From positions 1 to 64,000 of the forward strand of contig SPJS01000198.1 in assembly GCA_006844705.1 (NCBI GenBank): 64,000 bases of DNA, written 5' to 3'. Positions 19,771 through 29,370 of the stretch are shown piece by piece. Both the position numbers and the translations under genes were made by a program. The notes beneath the pieces were generated by a model that ran no database searches, was not told the origin of the DNA, and was given only the letters and a program-made list of their open reading frames with translations. This DNA is from Methylococcaceae bacterium (GTDB lineage: Bacteria; Pseudomonadota; Gammaproteobacteria; Methylococcales; Methylomonadaceae). Each line of letters begins with the position of its first letter. Position 1 is the first letter of the stretch.

Positions 19771-21600
19771 ATGTGTGGTATTGTCGGTGGAATCGCTCAA
19801 CGTAATGTAATTCCTATTTTATTGGAAGGCTTAAGAAGACTTGAATATCGGGGGTATGACTCAGCGGGCTTGGCGGGTATCTCGGAAACATCGGTTTTCA
19901 GAAAGCGGGCATTGGGTAAGGTCAGTGAATTACAATCGTTGATAGATGAAGACCCGGTAGATGCAAAGCTGGGTATTGCACATACCCGTTGGGCAACGCA
20001 CGGAAAACCCAGTACCGCCAATGCACATCCACATATATCAAGAGATGAAGTGGCCGTTGTACATAACGGAATCATTGAAAATCATGAACAACTGCGTACC
20101 GATTTAAGTTCCGGTGGTTATCTATTTACGTCGGAAACGGATACCGAAGTCATCGTGCATAAAGTGCATGAAAAACTTCAGCAAACAGATTCATTACTGC
20201 AGGCCGTCAAATTATCAATTGCGGAACTGGAAGGTGCTTATGCGCTAGGCGTTATCAATAAAGAACACCCAGATACGTTGATAACCTGCAGAAAAGGGAG
20301 CCCATTAGTGATTGGGGTGGGTATTGGCGAATACTTTATTGCCTCTGATATTGCAGCCTTGTTACCCGTCACACAGCGCTTTATTTTTCTTGAAGAGGGC
20401 GATATTGCAGAAATCCAGGTTGATCAGCTGACCATCTACGATAAAGATGAGCAGGTAGTGGAAAGACCTATTAAAGAGAGTCAGTTACAAGCTGACTCTG
20501 TTGATAAAGGGCAGTATCGTCATTTCATGATGAAAGAGGTGTATGAGCAGCCTTGGGCAATCAGCCAAACTCTGGAAGGGCGCTTCATAGACAATCGTCT
20601 GCAAGATTCAGCTTTCGGTCATAATGCGGCTGAAATTTTCGATAACATTGATTCTGTACAAATTCTGGCCTGCGGTACCAGTTATCACGCCGGTCTGGTT
20701 GCCAAATACTGGCTGGAAAAAATGGGGCGCGTGCCTTGTAATATTGATGTCGCCAGCGAATTTCGCTATCGTCAGCCAGTGATTGCAAAAAATACGTTAG
20801 TGGTGACTATTTCACAATCAGGGGAAACGGCAGACACGCTTGCCGCATTGCAGGAAGCAAAAAAAATGGGCGTGAAATATGCGCTTACCATTTGTAACGT
20901 ACCTGAAAGTTCGCTGGTAAGAGAATCTGAGTTGGTATTGATGACCCGTGCCGGCCCTGAAATAGGCGTTGCCTCAACCAAAGCATTCACTACCCAATTG
21001 GTTGCATTATTAATGCTGACGATTGCTGTGGGACGTCGTTTTGAATTATCACAAGAAAAAGAACAGCAAATATCATCTGAATTGTTTGCCTTGCCAGGCA
21101 AAATAGAAAAAGCGATAGAACTTGACCAGCAGATAGAAGACCTGGCAGAACAGTTTTCAGAAAAACACAATGCATTGTTTCTCGGGAGGGGCACGCAATA
21201 TCCTATCGCGATGGAAGGCGCACTCAAGCTTAAGGAAATATCCTATATCCATGCCGAAGCCTATCCTGCAGGCGAGCTCAAGCATGGCCCGTTAGCATTG
21301 ATCGACGCGGAAATGCCGGTCATCACCGTTGCGCCCAACAACAGCCTGCTGGAAAAGCTAAAATCCAACATACAGGAAGTCAGTGCGCGTGGAGGGCAGC
21401 TGATAGTCTTTATGGATGAAACATTGGAAGCGGAAGAAGCAGAAAATGTGCAAATTATCAAAATGCCAAAAGTAGCCAATATTATTTCGCCGATCGTCTA
21501 CACAATCCCTCTGCAATTATTGTCCTATCATGTCGCAGTACTGAAAGGAACGGATGTTGATCAGCCTCGTAACCTCGCCAAATCAGTCACCGTAGAATAA
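19771..21600 (+). CDS. glmS: Glutamine--fructose-6-phosphate aminotransferase
   Basis: GlmS (609 residues, same as E. coli) makes glucosamine-6-phosphate from fructose-6-phosphate and glutamine, feeding GlmU. The nucleophile is Cys2 in [12 protein letters not shown], the start of the glutaminase domain. Two SIS sugar-isomerase domains follow, with [20 protein letters not shown] and [20 protein letters not shown]. The end LAKSVTVE is the typical catalytic tail. A GGAGAAATAAC site overlaps the end of glmU. Confidence 0.98.
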   Translation: MCGIVGGIAQRNVIPILLEGLRRLEYRGYDSAGLAGISETSVFRKRALGKVSELQSLIDEDPVDAKLGIAHTRWATHGKPSTANAHPHISRDEVAVVHNGIIENHEQLRTDLSSGGYLFTSETDTEVIVHKVHEKLQQTDSLLQAVKLSIAELEGAYALGVINKEHPDTLITCRKGSPLVIGVGIGEYFIASDIAALLPVTQRFIFLEEGDIAEIQVDQLTIYDKDEQVVERPIKESQLQADSVDKGQYRHFMMKEVYEQPWAISQTLEGRFIDNRLQDSAFGHNAAEIFDNIDSVQILACGTSYHAGLVAKYWLEKMGRVPCNIDVASEFRYRQPVIAKNTLVVTISQSGETADTLAALQEAKKMGVKYALTICNVPESSLVRESELVLMTRAGPEIGVASTKAFTTQLVALLMLTIAVGRRFELSQEKEQQISSELFALPGKIEKAIELDQQIEDLAEQFSEKHNALFLGRGTQYPIAMEGALKLKEISYIHAEAYPAGELKHGPLALIDAEMPVITVAPNNSLLEKLKSNIQEVSARGGQLIVFMDETLEAEEAENVQIIKMPKVANIISPIVYTIPLQLLSYHVAVLKGTDVDQPRNLAKSVTVE

Positions 21601-21915
21601 TAGTGTATTCAATTCTCATTTTTCTGCTTCTTAGGGACAAGTCATAAAAGAGCATTAGATTGGGGGGTGGACTGGGCCCTAACATCACCCTGTTTTTTAA
21701 GATAAGCCCGGAGTTACTGCAAAAGTAATCATGTGGCAATCTTTAATAAGTGTCGATAATGCTATTCAGTGTTAACACATAGCATGCGCAAGATTTACTC
21801 TGTACAAGCTCACAATTTCACAAAAATTATTTTGATGTTGGTCTAGTAAATTCGAAAACTTTCATTAGGCTTAAATTAAGAGTCATAACTGATGCTGTTT
21901 TTGTAGACGGACGAC
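21601..21915. other. Intergenic region between glmS and the pilus locus
   Basis: This 315-bp gap separates the glm pair from mshM. I see no open frame, no clear hairpin with a T-run, and no repeat shared with the rest of the window. It must contain the end of the glm transcript and the promoter of the pilus operon. The AT-rich 21810-21900 stretch is the likeliest promoter area, but I cannot assign boxes with confidence. Confidence 0.4.
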
Positions 21916-23259
21916 ATGTACACACAATTTTTCAAACTGAATAAAGCGCCTTTTAAGTTAACGCCTGATACAGAATGTTTTTTTGCTGAAGGGAGTAGAA
22001 AAGCAATTTTGGAGGGGCTTATTTATACCGTGACCAATGGTGACGGTATAACCAAAGTGATTGGAGAAGTGGGGAGTGGAAAGACTTTGCTATCCCGCTT
22101 GCTTGCTGAATTGCTTCCTGGGCATTTTGAAGTACTTTATCTCATTAATCCGCGCATTTCAGCAGACAAGATTTTGTATGCAATTGCAGTTGAATTAGGT
22201 ATGGATGCACGTGCGGATGAAGATAAAGTGGCGTTGTTACATCGAGTTCAGCAGCGATTGCTGGCGTTGCATCAGCAAAATAAAAAAACGGTACTGTTGA
22301 TTGATGAGGCGCAGGTGGTTCCGCTGGAAACACTGGAAGAAATCAGAATGCTGTCTAATATTGAAACAGGACAACATAAACTGTTGCAGATTGTGTTGTT
22401 TGGTCAACCCGAGCTTGAGAAAAAACTGAAAAAATATGAGGTTCGCCAGATTAGAGAGCGGATTATTCACAGTTTTCATTTGCCTCGTCTTACCCGGCCA
22501 GAAGTCGGGCGTTATTTGTTTTTCCGCTTGCAAAAGGCGGGGTTCCAAGGTGTCTTTCCTTTTTCATCTTTAGCTGTTGGTTTGATTACAATGAACTCGG
22601 GCGGCTACTTACGCAAATTGAATATTCTTGCCGATAAATGTTTATTGACGGCCTATAGCAGACAATCAAGAAAAGTCGGGGTGTCAACAGTGTGGCGGGT
22701 GATCAATGAAGGCCGTGGACATACGGCGAAATTTGCATCAGCGTTAACCGGCATATTGATGATCGCAGGCTTGTCAATGCCTGATGTGAATGCGTGGGTA
22801 AGTAAACAAATATTAGAAGATAGCGTGGGTATGTCCCCTACAAATATAGCTAAACAGGAAATAGAACAGGGTGATGAAACGTCGTTAGTCACGCACGTTA
22901 ATCAAATCACCGCGTCGATGCCAACAGCAGCATTAACGGCAGAAGATGAAGAAAGTCTGGCAGTTGCGCATGCCTACGTTATTAAATTGATGCAGGTTCA
23001 AGTAAAAGATGGTCTCGATATTCATCAGGCGATTAGGGCCTTGATTCCAAGCGGTTTACATAATGAAGTGTTTTTTTATCCATTAAAAAATAATCTGTTT
23101 CAGGTGTTTCTCGGTAATTACCTTCATTATCAAGAAGCACTTTCGATGAAACTGCAGCTGCCAGAAAGGCTCACGCATAACCGGCCCTACATTCAAAAGA
23201 AAGAGAAAAACCGGTTAGAAAATAATAACTTGATACAAAAACTTAAATCAATGGGTTAG
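21916..23259 (+). CDS. mshM: MshM/ExeA-like AAA ATPase
   Basis: A 447-residue ATPase of the ExeA/GspA/MshM group, which helps place secretins in the cell wall. The start MYTQFFKLNKAPFKLTPD is characteristic. Walker A GEVGSGKT is at residues 50-57 and Walker B VLLIDEAQ is near 126. A sensor region GYLRKLNILADKCLL follows. A hydrophobic stretch FASALTGILMIAGLSM near residue 275 could cross the inner membrane, leaving a periplasmic tail. It is the first gene of the pilus operon here, whereas it is in the middle of the Vibrio MSHA locus. Confidence 0.85.
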   Translation: MYTQFFKLNKAPFKLTPDTECFFAEGSRKAILEGLIYTVTNGDGITKVIGEVGSGKTLLSRLLAELLPGHFEVLYLINPRISADKILYAIAVELGMDARADEDKVALLHRVQQRLLALHQQNKKTVLLIDEAQVVPLETLEEIRMLSNIETGQHKLLQIVLFGQPELEKKLKKYEVRQIRERIIHSFHLPRLTRPEVGRYLFFRLQKAGFQGVFPFSSLAVGLITMNSGGYLRKLNILADKCLLTAYSRQSRKVGVSTVWRVINEGRGHTAKFASALTGILMIAGLSMPDVNAWVSKQILEDSVGMSPTNIAKQEIEQGDETSLVTHVNQITASMPTAALTAEDEESLAVAHAYVIKLMQVQVKDGLDIHQAIRALIPSGLHNEVFFYPLKNNLFQVFLGNYLHYQEALSMKLQLPERLTHNRPYIQKKEKNRLENNNLIQKLKSMG

Positions 23260-23298
23260 CTGATTGCATTCGATGAGTTGTTTACTATATTTCCAGGT

Positions 23299-24951
23299 AT
23301 GAACAGAAAACGTTATTCATATAGCAAAAAAATCCTTGTCTATGTACTGGGAACAAGCCTGTTTGGATGTGCCCAGAAGCCATTTGAAACCTCTTCCGCT
23401 CATTTAAAGCCAGTAACAGAGAAGGTCGCCAAGGATAGTCAGGATATTCCCAAACCCGTAGTTGATAAAGTATTTTTGCCACCACCTGTGCAGCGTGCCC
23501 CAGAGCAGCTATTTACAGTTGTGGTTCATGATTTGCCTGCCAGGGAACTGCTATTTGCGTTGGCACGCGATGCAAAAATGAATGTTGATATCGCACCCGG
23601 CATAGAGGGAAAAGTGTCCTTGAATGCGATTGACCAGACAATGACCCAGATTCTTGAGCGCTTAAGAAGACAGATTGATATACGTTATCGCATGATGGGC
23701 GATACTTTGGTGATTTCAACGGATGCGCCTTATTTCGTTCAATATAACGTGCCTTATCTGAATATCCGGAGGGAAAGCGTTACCACCGCTAATATATTGA
23801 CTGAAGTGAGCTCAACAGGTTCAGGTGCAGGCGAGGACAGCGGTGGTGACAGTTCGGTTTCATCAGCCGTGATCACTTCAGAATCCTCTTATCAGTTTTG
23901 GGAAGCCTTGATTGACAATTTACGCGCAATCATCAGGGAACAGGACAGTTTTAGAAACCTGGAAAATAAAATTGGACAGGATCTGGAAAAGAGTAAGGAA
24001 AAGCAGGAAAACAGCCTGATTGCGCACCAGGAAACCGGCATGATTGCCATCCGGGCCACAGAAAGACAGCACCGCGTCATTCGCGAGTATATTGATAATG
24101 TGGTGGAGCAGGCAACAAGACAGGTATTGATCGAAGCAACCATCGTAGAGGTTGAATTGAATGATCAATATCAAACCGGGGTGGACTGGAGCTTTCTGGC
24201 GAATAACAGTGCCTTTTCATTTTCCCACACACAAAGCTTTGAAGACTTGGTCGTGGGTGCAGCCCCTGCCATAACACCTGCTGCGTTTGCCTTTACCGGC
24301 AGAGATGTAGCCGCTTCGATCAAATTACTGGATTCATTTGGCAATACGCGTGTGTTATCCAGCCCCAAGCTGATGGTGTTAAACAATCAGAGTGCTCTTT
24401 TGAAAGTCGTCAAAAATGATGTGTATTTCACCACCAGTGCACAATCTGATTCTACCCAGGGTGTGGTTACCACAACATTTGAAACCGAATTACACACTGT
24501 CCCAATCGGTTTGGTGATGAGTATCATGCCGCAGATCAGTGACAGCAATGAGGTGATCATCAATGCGCGTCCAAGCATTTCCAGAAAAGTGGCGGAAGTA
24601 TTGGATCCACATCCTGATCTGGCATCCAATAATGTTGAAAGCAGAATCCCGGTCATCGAAGTTCGGGAAATGGAATCAGTACTAAAACTGAATGACGGCA
24701 CCATTGGCGTTATCGGTGGATTAATGCAGGATTCAATTGAAAATCAGACGGAAGGCACCCCTGGATTAAGTCGAGTACCTTATCTGGATAATTTGTTTGG
24801 CTATAAGAACAAGCAGAATAAGAAAACCGAGCTCGTGGTGTTTTTACGTCCAAGAATCATAAAGACGGCAAGCATTAAAAGCGACTTGCAGGATTTTTCG
24901 CCTTTTCTGGAAGATAAACTTTACGAATTCGAATTGCCGGAGATTCGATGA
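23299..24951 (+). CDS. mshL: MSHA-type pilus secretin, lipoprotein
   Basis: The outer-membrane secretin (about 550 residues). The signal sequence KKILVYVLGTSLFGC ends in a lipobox with the lipid-bearing Cys. The N-terminal STN/secretin N1 part is FTVVVHDLPARELLFALARD onward. The C-terminal secretin core shows LSSPKLMVLNNQSALLKV and ends GYKNKQNKKTELVVFLRPRI. I start at ATG 23299 because the signal peptide begins there; the frame is open to a TTG at 23278. The 3' end overlaps mshN by 4 bp. Confidence 0.9.
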   Translation: MNRKRYSYSKKILVYVLGTSLFGCAQKPFETSSAHLKPVTEKVAKDSQDIPKPVVDKVFLPPPVQRAPEQLFTVVVHDLPARELLFALARDAKMNVDIAPGIEGKVSLNAIDQTMTQILERLRRQIDIRYRMMGDTLVISTDAPYFVQYNVPYLNIRRESVTTANILTEVSSTGSGAGEDSGGDSSVSSAVITSESSYQFWEALIDNLRAIIREQDSFRNLENKIGQDLEKSKEKQENSLIAHQETGMIAIRATERQHRVIREYIDNVVEQATRQVLIEATIVEVELNDQYQTGVDWSFLANNSAFSFSHTQSFEDLVVGAAPAITPAAFAFTGRDVAASIKLLDSFGNTRVLSSPKLMVLNNQSALLKVVKNDVYFTTSAQSDSTQGVVTTTFETELHTVPIGLVMSIMPQISDSNEVIINARPSISRKVAEVLDPHPDLASNNVESRIPVIEVREMESVLKLNDGTIGVIGGLMQDSIENQTEGTPGLSRVPYLDNLFGYKNKQNKKTELVVFLRPRIIKTASIKSDLQDFSPFLEDKLYEFELPEIR

Positions 24952-26468
24952 GTTTACTGCTGGATGCATTACGTCAGGCTGAAAAAAACAAGCAGGACAA
25001 ACAGGAACAGAAAGGTGATACGCCTACTCCGGATGTAACGAATACGCCTTCTGCTGAAGCCAGTGCTGAAGATGAATTAGTTGAACTGGATGTTTTGCCA
25101 GATTTTGATTTATCCGTAGAACAACAAATGCCTGAATCACAGGTAACGGACGAGAGCGCTGATGACACTATTGTAGAACAGCGGAGCGAAGAGGAGAGCA
25201 CTGAGCGTTCACTGAGTGAGCCAGACATCGTGCAGGAAGAAGAACCGGTCTCAGCGATAGCGGAAGACACTGATTCTCCATTGAATGATAATGAGTTACC
25301 GGCAGAACAAGCTGCAAGCGTATCGCCATCGCTTGCTAAACAGGTTGAACGTTCAGATCAAAAGCCGGAGCCAGCCACAGCAGTAGAAAAACAAGATCAA
25401 CCTGTTCAAGCCGAGTCTCAACTCGAGGCCCAACCCGAGCAAAGCCCACAAACGGATGCAGAACTGGCGCATGAGATAGTGTTTGTCAGCAATAATATCA
25501 ATAAACGACATTTATATTGGGTAGTACTGATTATCGTGGTGCTAGTGTTAGCGGCCGGCATGTATTTATATTTTCTGGCCAAACCTGTTCCAGCAACAAA
25601 TCAAGACGTTGAAGAGTTCATCATTAATGATGGAATGGGCGATGGCTTGATGATGCAAGAAAGCGGCATTGTCGTCGAGAGTAACGAAGAATCAAAGACA
25701 CAGGATACACGCTCGGAAGCAAGCAACGATTCAATTCAGGTGATGGCTGCGCCGGAGAAAAAAACTTACGTTGTTGAGGCGGCGGCATCGCAACAGCTTG
25801 AGCAGCAAGATCGTTTTTCGACAAGCGATGATGCGGTGACGGCCGTTGACTATCCGGATGATTTTCAAGTCAAAATAAAAAGACAAACATCCACACTATC
25901 ACGCCATCTCTCAAAGGCTTATGGCGCTTATCAGAATGAAGATTTTGATCAAGCCAGGGATATCTATACACAGATTCTCAAGAAAGACCATAACAACATT
26001 GATGCATTATTAGGGCTGGCGAGTATTTCAGAGCAATTTGGTCAGTTAAAACGCGCCCAGGTGCTCTATGAAAAGATCCTTAATCTGGATGGAAACCATA
26101 TTTATGCGAACAATGCTCTCATCCGTATTAACAGTGCAAACACTCAAACGAAGAGTGAAAGTCACTACAAACAGTTGCTGGAACAATATCCTGAACAGGC
26201 CCATACCTATGCTTCTCTGGCAAATTTTTATGCAGCTCGGCAACGTTGGAATGAAGCCCAGCAGGCTTACTTTCAAGCCGTAGAAAAAGATGCAAAAAAT
26301 CCAGACTATCATTTTAATCTGGCGATTTGTCTGGACCATTTAGGTAAAAAAGCGGTGGCCTTACGCTATTACCAGTTGGCTGTTGAATTAGCCAAAATAG
26401 TCCCCGCCACATTTAATTCTGCTCAGGCGGCTAACAGGATCCAGCAATTACAGGATGTTAATCAATGA
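24948..26468 (+). CDS. mshN: MshN-like TPR protein of the pilus locus
   Basis: A 506-residue single-pass membrane protein. The start SLLLDALRQAEKNKQ is typical of MshN/GspB-like proteins. A long acidic, Glu/Gln-rich linker runs to residue 185. A membrane helix YWVVLIIVVLVLAAGMYLYF lies near 189-208, and from about 310 there are tetratricopeptide repeats. It probably links the ATPase side to periplasmic partners. It overlaps both neighbours by 4 bp, which suggests translational coupling. The acidic linker is low in complexity and likely disordered. Confidence 0.82.
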   Translation: MSLLLDALRQAEKNKQDKQEQKGDTPTPDVTNTPSAEASAEDELVELDVLPDFDLSVEQQMPESQVTDESADDTIVEQRSEEESTERSLSEPDIVQEEEPVSAIAEDTDSPLNDNELPAEQAASVSPSLAKQVERSDQKPEPATAVEKQDQPVQAESQLEAQPEQSPQTDAELAHEIVFVSNNINKRHLYWVVLIIVVLVLAAGMYLYFLAKPVPATNQDVEEFIINDGMGDGLMMQESGIVVESNEESKTQDTRSEASNDSIQVMAAPEKKTYVVEAAASQQLEQQDRFSTSDDAVTAVDYPDDFQVKIKRQTSTLSRHLSKAYGAYQNEDFDQARDIYTQILKKDHNNIDALLGLASISEQFGQLKRAQVLYEKILNLDGNHIYANNALIRINSANTQTKSESHYKQLLEQYPEQAHTYASLANFYAARQRWNEAQQAYFQAVEKDAKNPDYHFNLAICLDHLGKKAVALRYYQLAVELAKIVPATFNSAQAANRIQQLQDVNQ

Positions 26469-28159
26469 GTGGAAAAAAGCCCGTTAGACTGGGTGATTTA
26501 CTCATTAATGAGGGAATTATCACGCAGGATCAGCTAAAAATTGCGTTGATTGAGCAAAAGGCCAGAGGTGAACAGTTAGGGCGGGTGATGGTCACGCTGG
26601 GGTTTGTCAGCGAAGAAATGCTGCGTGATTTACTGGGTGAATCCCTGGGTCAGCAGAGTTTAAGCCTGAAAACCCTGATTCCGGATAAAGTTGCGCTGGA
26701 GTTAGTCGATCAAAACCTGGCCAGACAGTTGAAAGTTTTGCCGATCAGTTATGAGCCCGACAAGAAGCAATTAACCATAGGCATGACAGATACCTTCAAT
26801 ATCGTCATCATTGATCGGATTGCTTCAGTTGTCGGTAGCGATATTGATATCGATCCAGTGTTGGTTAGTGAGACGGATCTGGAAGTTGCGCTGGATCAAT
26901 TTTATGGGTTTGAGCTATCAATTGATGGCATTCTGCATGAGCTTGAAGGACAAGGAAATATTGAGAAGGATGATCTTGAGCAGGAAACCAGTCATCCTCT
27001 GGTTCGATTGATAGATTCTTTTTTATTCGATGCTGTCAAGCAGGGGGCGTCGGATATCCATTTTGAACCGGAAGCCAAGTATTTACGCATACGTTATCGG
27101 ATTGATGGGGTCTTGCGTCAGATACGGAGTCTGCATAACAAATTCTGGTCTGCCATGGTCGTCAGGCTGAAAGTGATTTCCGGTATGGATATTACCGAGA
27201 CGCGTCTGCCACAGGATGGCCGGATCACTTTAAATATAGGCACCCATGAAGTTGATTTCAGGGTGGCGTCGCAACCGACCGTGCATGGCGAGAATATCGT
27301 TCTGCGTATTCTGGATCGAAAAAAGGGCATTGTGCCGATTGAAAAACTGCAATTAAGCGCGTTGGCCTTCTCTCAATTGCAACTGATGATGGCGCGCCCT
27401 GAAGGCATCATTATCATCACCGGGCCTACCGGTAGTGGTAAAACCACCACGTTGTATTCCATGCTCAATCATCTGAACGATGTGGCGGTAAATATTATGA
27501 CGCTGGAAGATCCAGTGGAATATCCGTTGACCATGGTACGCCAAAGTTCAATCAACCCGTCCTTGAAAATGGACTTTGCCGGAGGTATCCGGTCTTTGAT
27601 GCGGCAGGATCCCGATATTATTCTGGTCGGTGAGGTGCGTGATGGAGAAACAGCATCCATGGCGTTTAGGGCGGCGATGACCGGACATAAAGTATTCACC
27701 ACGTTGCATACCAACTCTGCAGTAGCCTCGTTTCCCCGCTTGCAGGATATTGGGGTTAAAGACAGTATCATGACAGGCAATATCATCGGTATAGTTGCCC
27801 AGCGCTTGATCAGGCGCTTATGTGATAAATGCAAAGTAGCTTATCAACCGGATGAAATCGAAAGAAAAATCTTGGGTTTGTCTTCGACCTCAAAACAGGA
27901 AGTCTTTCGAGCGGCAGGTTGTGAAGCATGCTATCAAAGTGGATACAAGGGCCGTCATGCCATTATGGAAGTATTGAGAATTGATAGTGAACTGGATGCG
28001 TTAATCGCACGCGCAGCTACGCCAATGGAAATTGAAAAGCAGGCCAGGAAAAATGGTTTTCGTTCATTGGCGGATGAAGGGGTGGTCAAGATTATAGACG
28101 GCACGACCAGCCTGGAGGAGCTCTCGCGTATCGTCGATTTAACCTACAGATTGCAATAG
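26465..28159 (+). CDS. mshE: Pilus assembly ATPase MshE (GspE/PilB family)
   Basis: The 564-residue hexameric extension motor. The N-terminal GspE_N domain (residues about 5-150) includes RLGDLLINEGIITQDQLKIA, the part that binds c-di-GMP in Vibrio MshE. Walker A is GPTGSGKTTTLYSML (near 319), the Asp box is around VNIMTLEDPVEY, and DPDIILVGEVRDGETA is Walker B. The C4 zinc element is CDKCKVAYQ…CEACYQSGY. It is followed after 3 bp by mshG. Confidence 0.93.
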   Translation: MSGKKPVRLGDLLINEGIITQDQLKIALIEQKARGEQLGRVMVTLGFVSEEMLRDLLGESLGQQSLSLKTLIPDKVALELVDQNLARQLKVLPISYEPDKKQLTIGMTDTFNIVIIDRIASVVGSDIDIDPVLVSETDLEVALDQFYGFELSIDGILHELEGQGNIEKDDLEQETSHPLVRLIDSFLFDAVKQGASDIHFEPEAKYLRIRYRIDGVLRQIRSLHNKFWSAMVVRLKVISGMDITETRLPQDGRITLNIGTHEVDFRVASQPTVHGENIVLRILDRKKGIVPIEKLQLSALAFSQLQLMMARPEGIIIITGPTGSGKTTTLYSMLNHLNDVAVNIMTLEDPVEYPLTMVRQSSINPSLKMDFAGGIRSLMRQDPDIILVGEVRDGETASMAFRAAMTGHKVFTTLHTNSAVASFPRLQDIGVKDSIMTGNIIGIVAQRLIRRLCDKCKVAYQPDEIERKILGLSSTSKQEVFRAAGCEACYQSGYKGRHAIMEVLRIDSELDALIARAATPMEIEKQARKNGFRSLADEGVVKIIDGTTSLEELSRIVDLTYRLQ

Positions 28160-28162
28160 CTT

Positions 28163-29368
28163 ATGGCCCAGTTCAGATACCGAGCAATCAATGCAGAAGG
28201 CAGGATGATTTCAGGAACCCACACCAGTGCATCTGAACGGGAACTGGAAACCCTGTTGTCAAAATTAAAACTTGAACTTGTCTCGTGCTCAGAACATAAG
28301 CCGCTGTTCTACCTGGGGTATGCTAAAAAAGTTTCACGTCGTGATTTGATCAATTATTGTTTTTATCTTGAGCAATTGACTCATTCGGGCATTTCTGTCG
28401 TTGACGCCTTACTGGATTTGCAGACCAGTATGTCACCCAGTTACATCAGTGAAGTGATTGGCGTTCAGGTGCGTGAAATACGTGACGGTAAAACATTTTC
28501 AGAAACGCTCAAAGGGTTCCCGCAGATTTTTTCATCCACGTTTGTCAGTTTGATTGAAGCCGGTGAAAAAAGTGGCGAATTACCCCATGTATTGAAAGAC
28601 TTGACTGAGACGTTGACATGGCAGGATGAATTGATTTCTCAGACCAAAAAAGCCTTAACATTACCCTCGTTTATTTTTGTTGTTGTCTTTGCAGTCGTAT
28701 TTTTTCTGATGACGTTTCTGGTTCCTCAGCTGGTTTCATTTATTACCATGATGGGTGAAGAGTTGCCTCTGCATACTCAAATCCTGATAAAAGTATCTGA
28801 TTTTTTTGTGACCTACTGGCCTGGAATTCTTGCGTCGCCTTTTATTGTATTCATCAGCTTAAAACACGCCATCAAAACCAATCCTAAAGTACGATTTTTA
28901 TGTGATAAAAACAAATTAAAAATCTGGGTGTTTGGGCCGATTATCAACAAAATTATTCTGGCGCGATTCAGTAATTATTTTGCGTTGTTATACAACTCCG
29001 GTATTCCGGTGATCGAGAGTCTGAAGATTTCGGAAGGTATTGTGGATAACAAAGCGATGGAGCAGGCATTAATCAATATTAGAAACCTGATTGCTGAAGG
29101 CGCCACGGTAGGCCAGGCTTTTGAAATGGGCGAGCTATTTCCCCGCCTGGTCATTAGCATGATTAATGTGGGGGAAAAAACGGGTGAGCTGGGCACCTCT
29201 TTGCAAAACGTGAGTTATTTTTATAAACGGGATGTGGATGACGCCATTGATGGTATGCAGGCAGTGATCGAACCTGCCATGACGGTCGTATTAGGCTTAA
29301 TTATAGGTTGGGTGATGGTCTCGGTATTAGGGCCGATCTACGACCTGATCACAAACATCAAAATGTAA
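28163..29368 (+). CDS. mshG: Pilus inner-membrane platform protein MshG (GspF/PilC family)
   Basis: A 401-residue polytopic protein. Two T2SSF domains are present, each with the motif seen at GISVVDALLDLQTS and GIPVIESLKISEG. Membrane helices lie near residues 170-192, 217-235 and 370-392. It should dock on MshE and pass pilin subunits up. It ends 2 bp before the next gene. Confidence 0.93.
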   Translation: MAQFRYRAINAEGRMISGTHTSASERELETLLSKLKLELVSCSEHKPLFYLGYAKKVSRRDLINYCFYLEQLTHSGISVVDALLDLQTSMSPSYISEVIGVQVREIRDGKTFSETLKGFPQIFSSTFVSLIEAGEKSGELPHVLKDLTETLTWQDELISQTKKALTLPSFIFVVVFAVVFFLMTFLVPQLVSFITMMGEELPLHTQILIKVSDFFVTYWPGILASPFIVFISLKHAIKTNPKVRFLCDKNKLKIWVFGPIINKIILARFSNYFALLYNSGIPVIESLKISEGIVDNKAMEQALINIRNLIAEGATVGQAFEMGELFPRLVISMINVGEKTGELGTSLQNVSYFYKRDVDDAIDGMQAVIEPAMTVVLGLIIGWVMVSVLGPIYDLITNIKM

Positions 29369-29370
29369 TC

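Noticed and set aside
19700-19775. glmS ribozyme
   Set aside because: The glmU stop is 1 bp before glmS, so there is no leader. The ribozyme belongs to Gram-positive bacteria.
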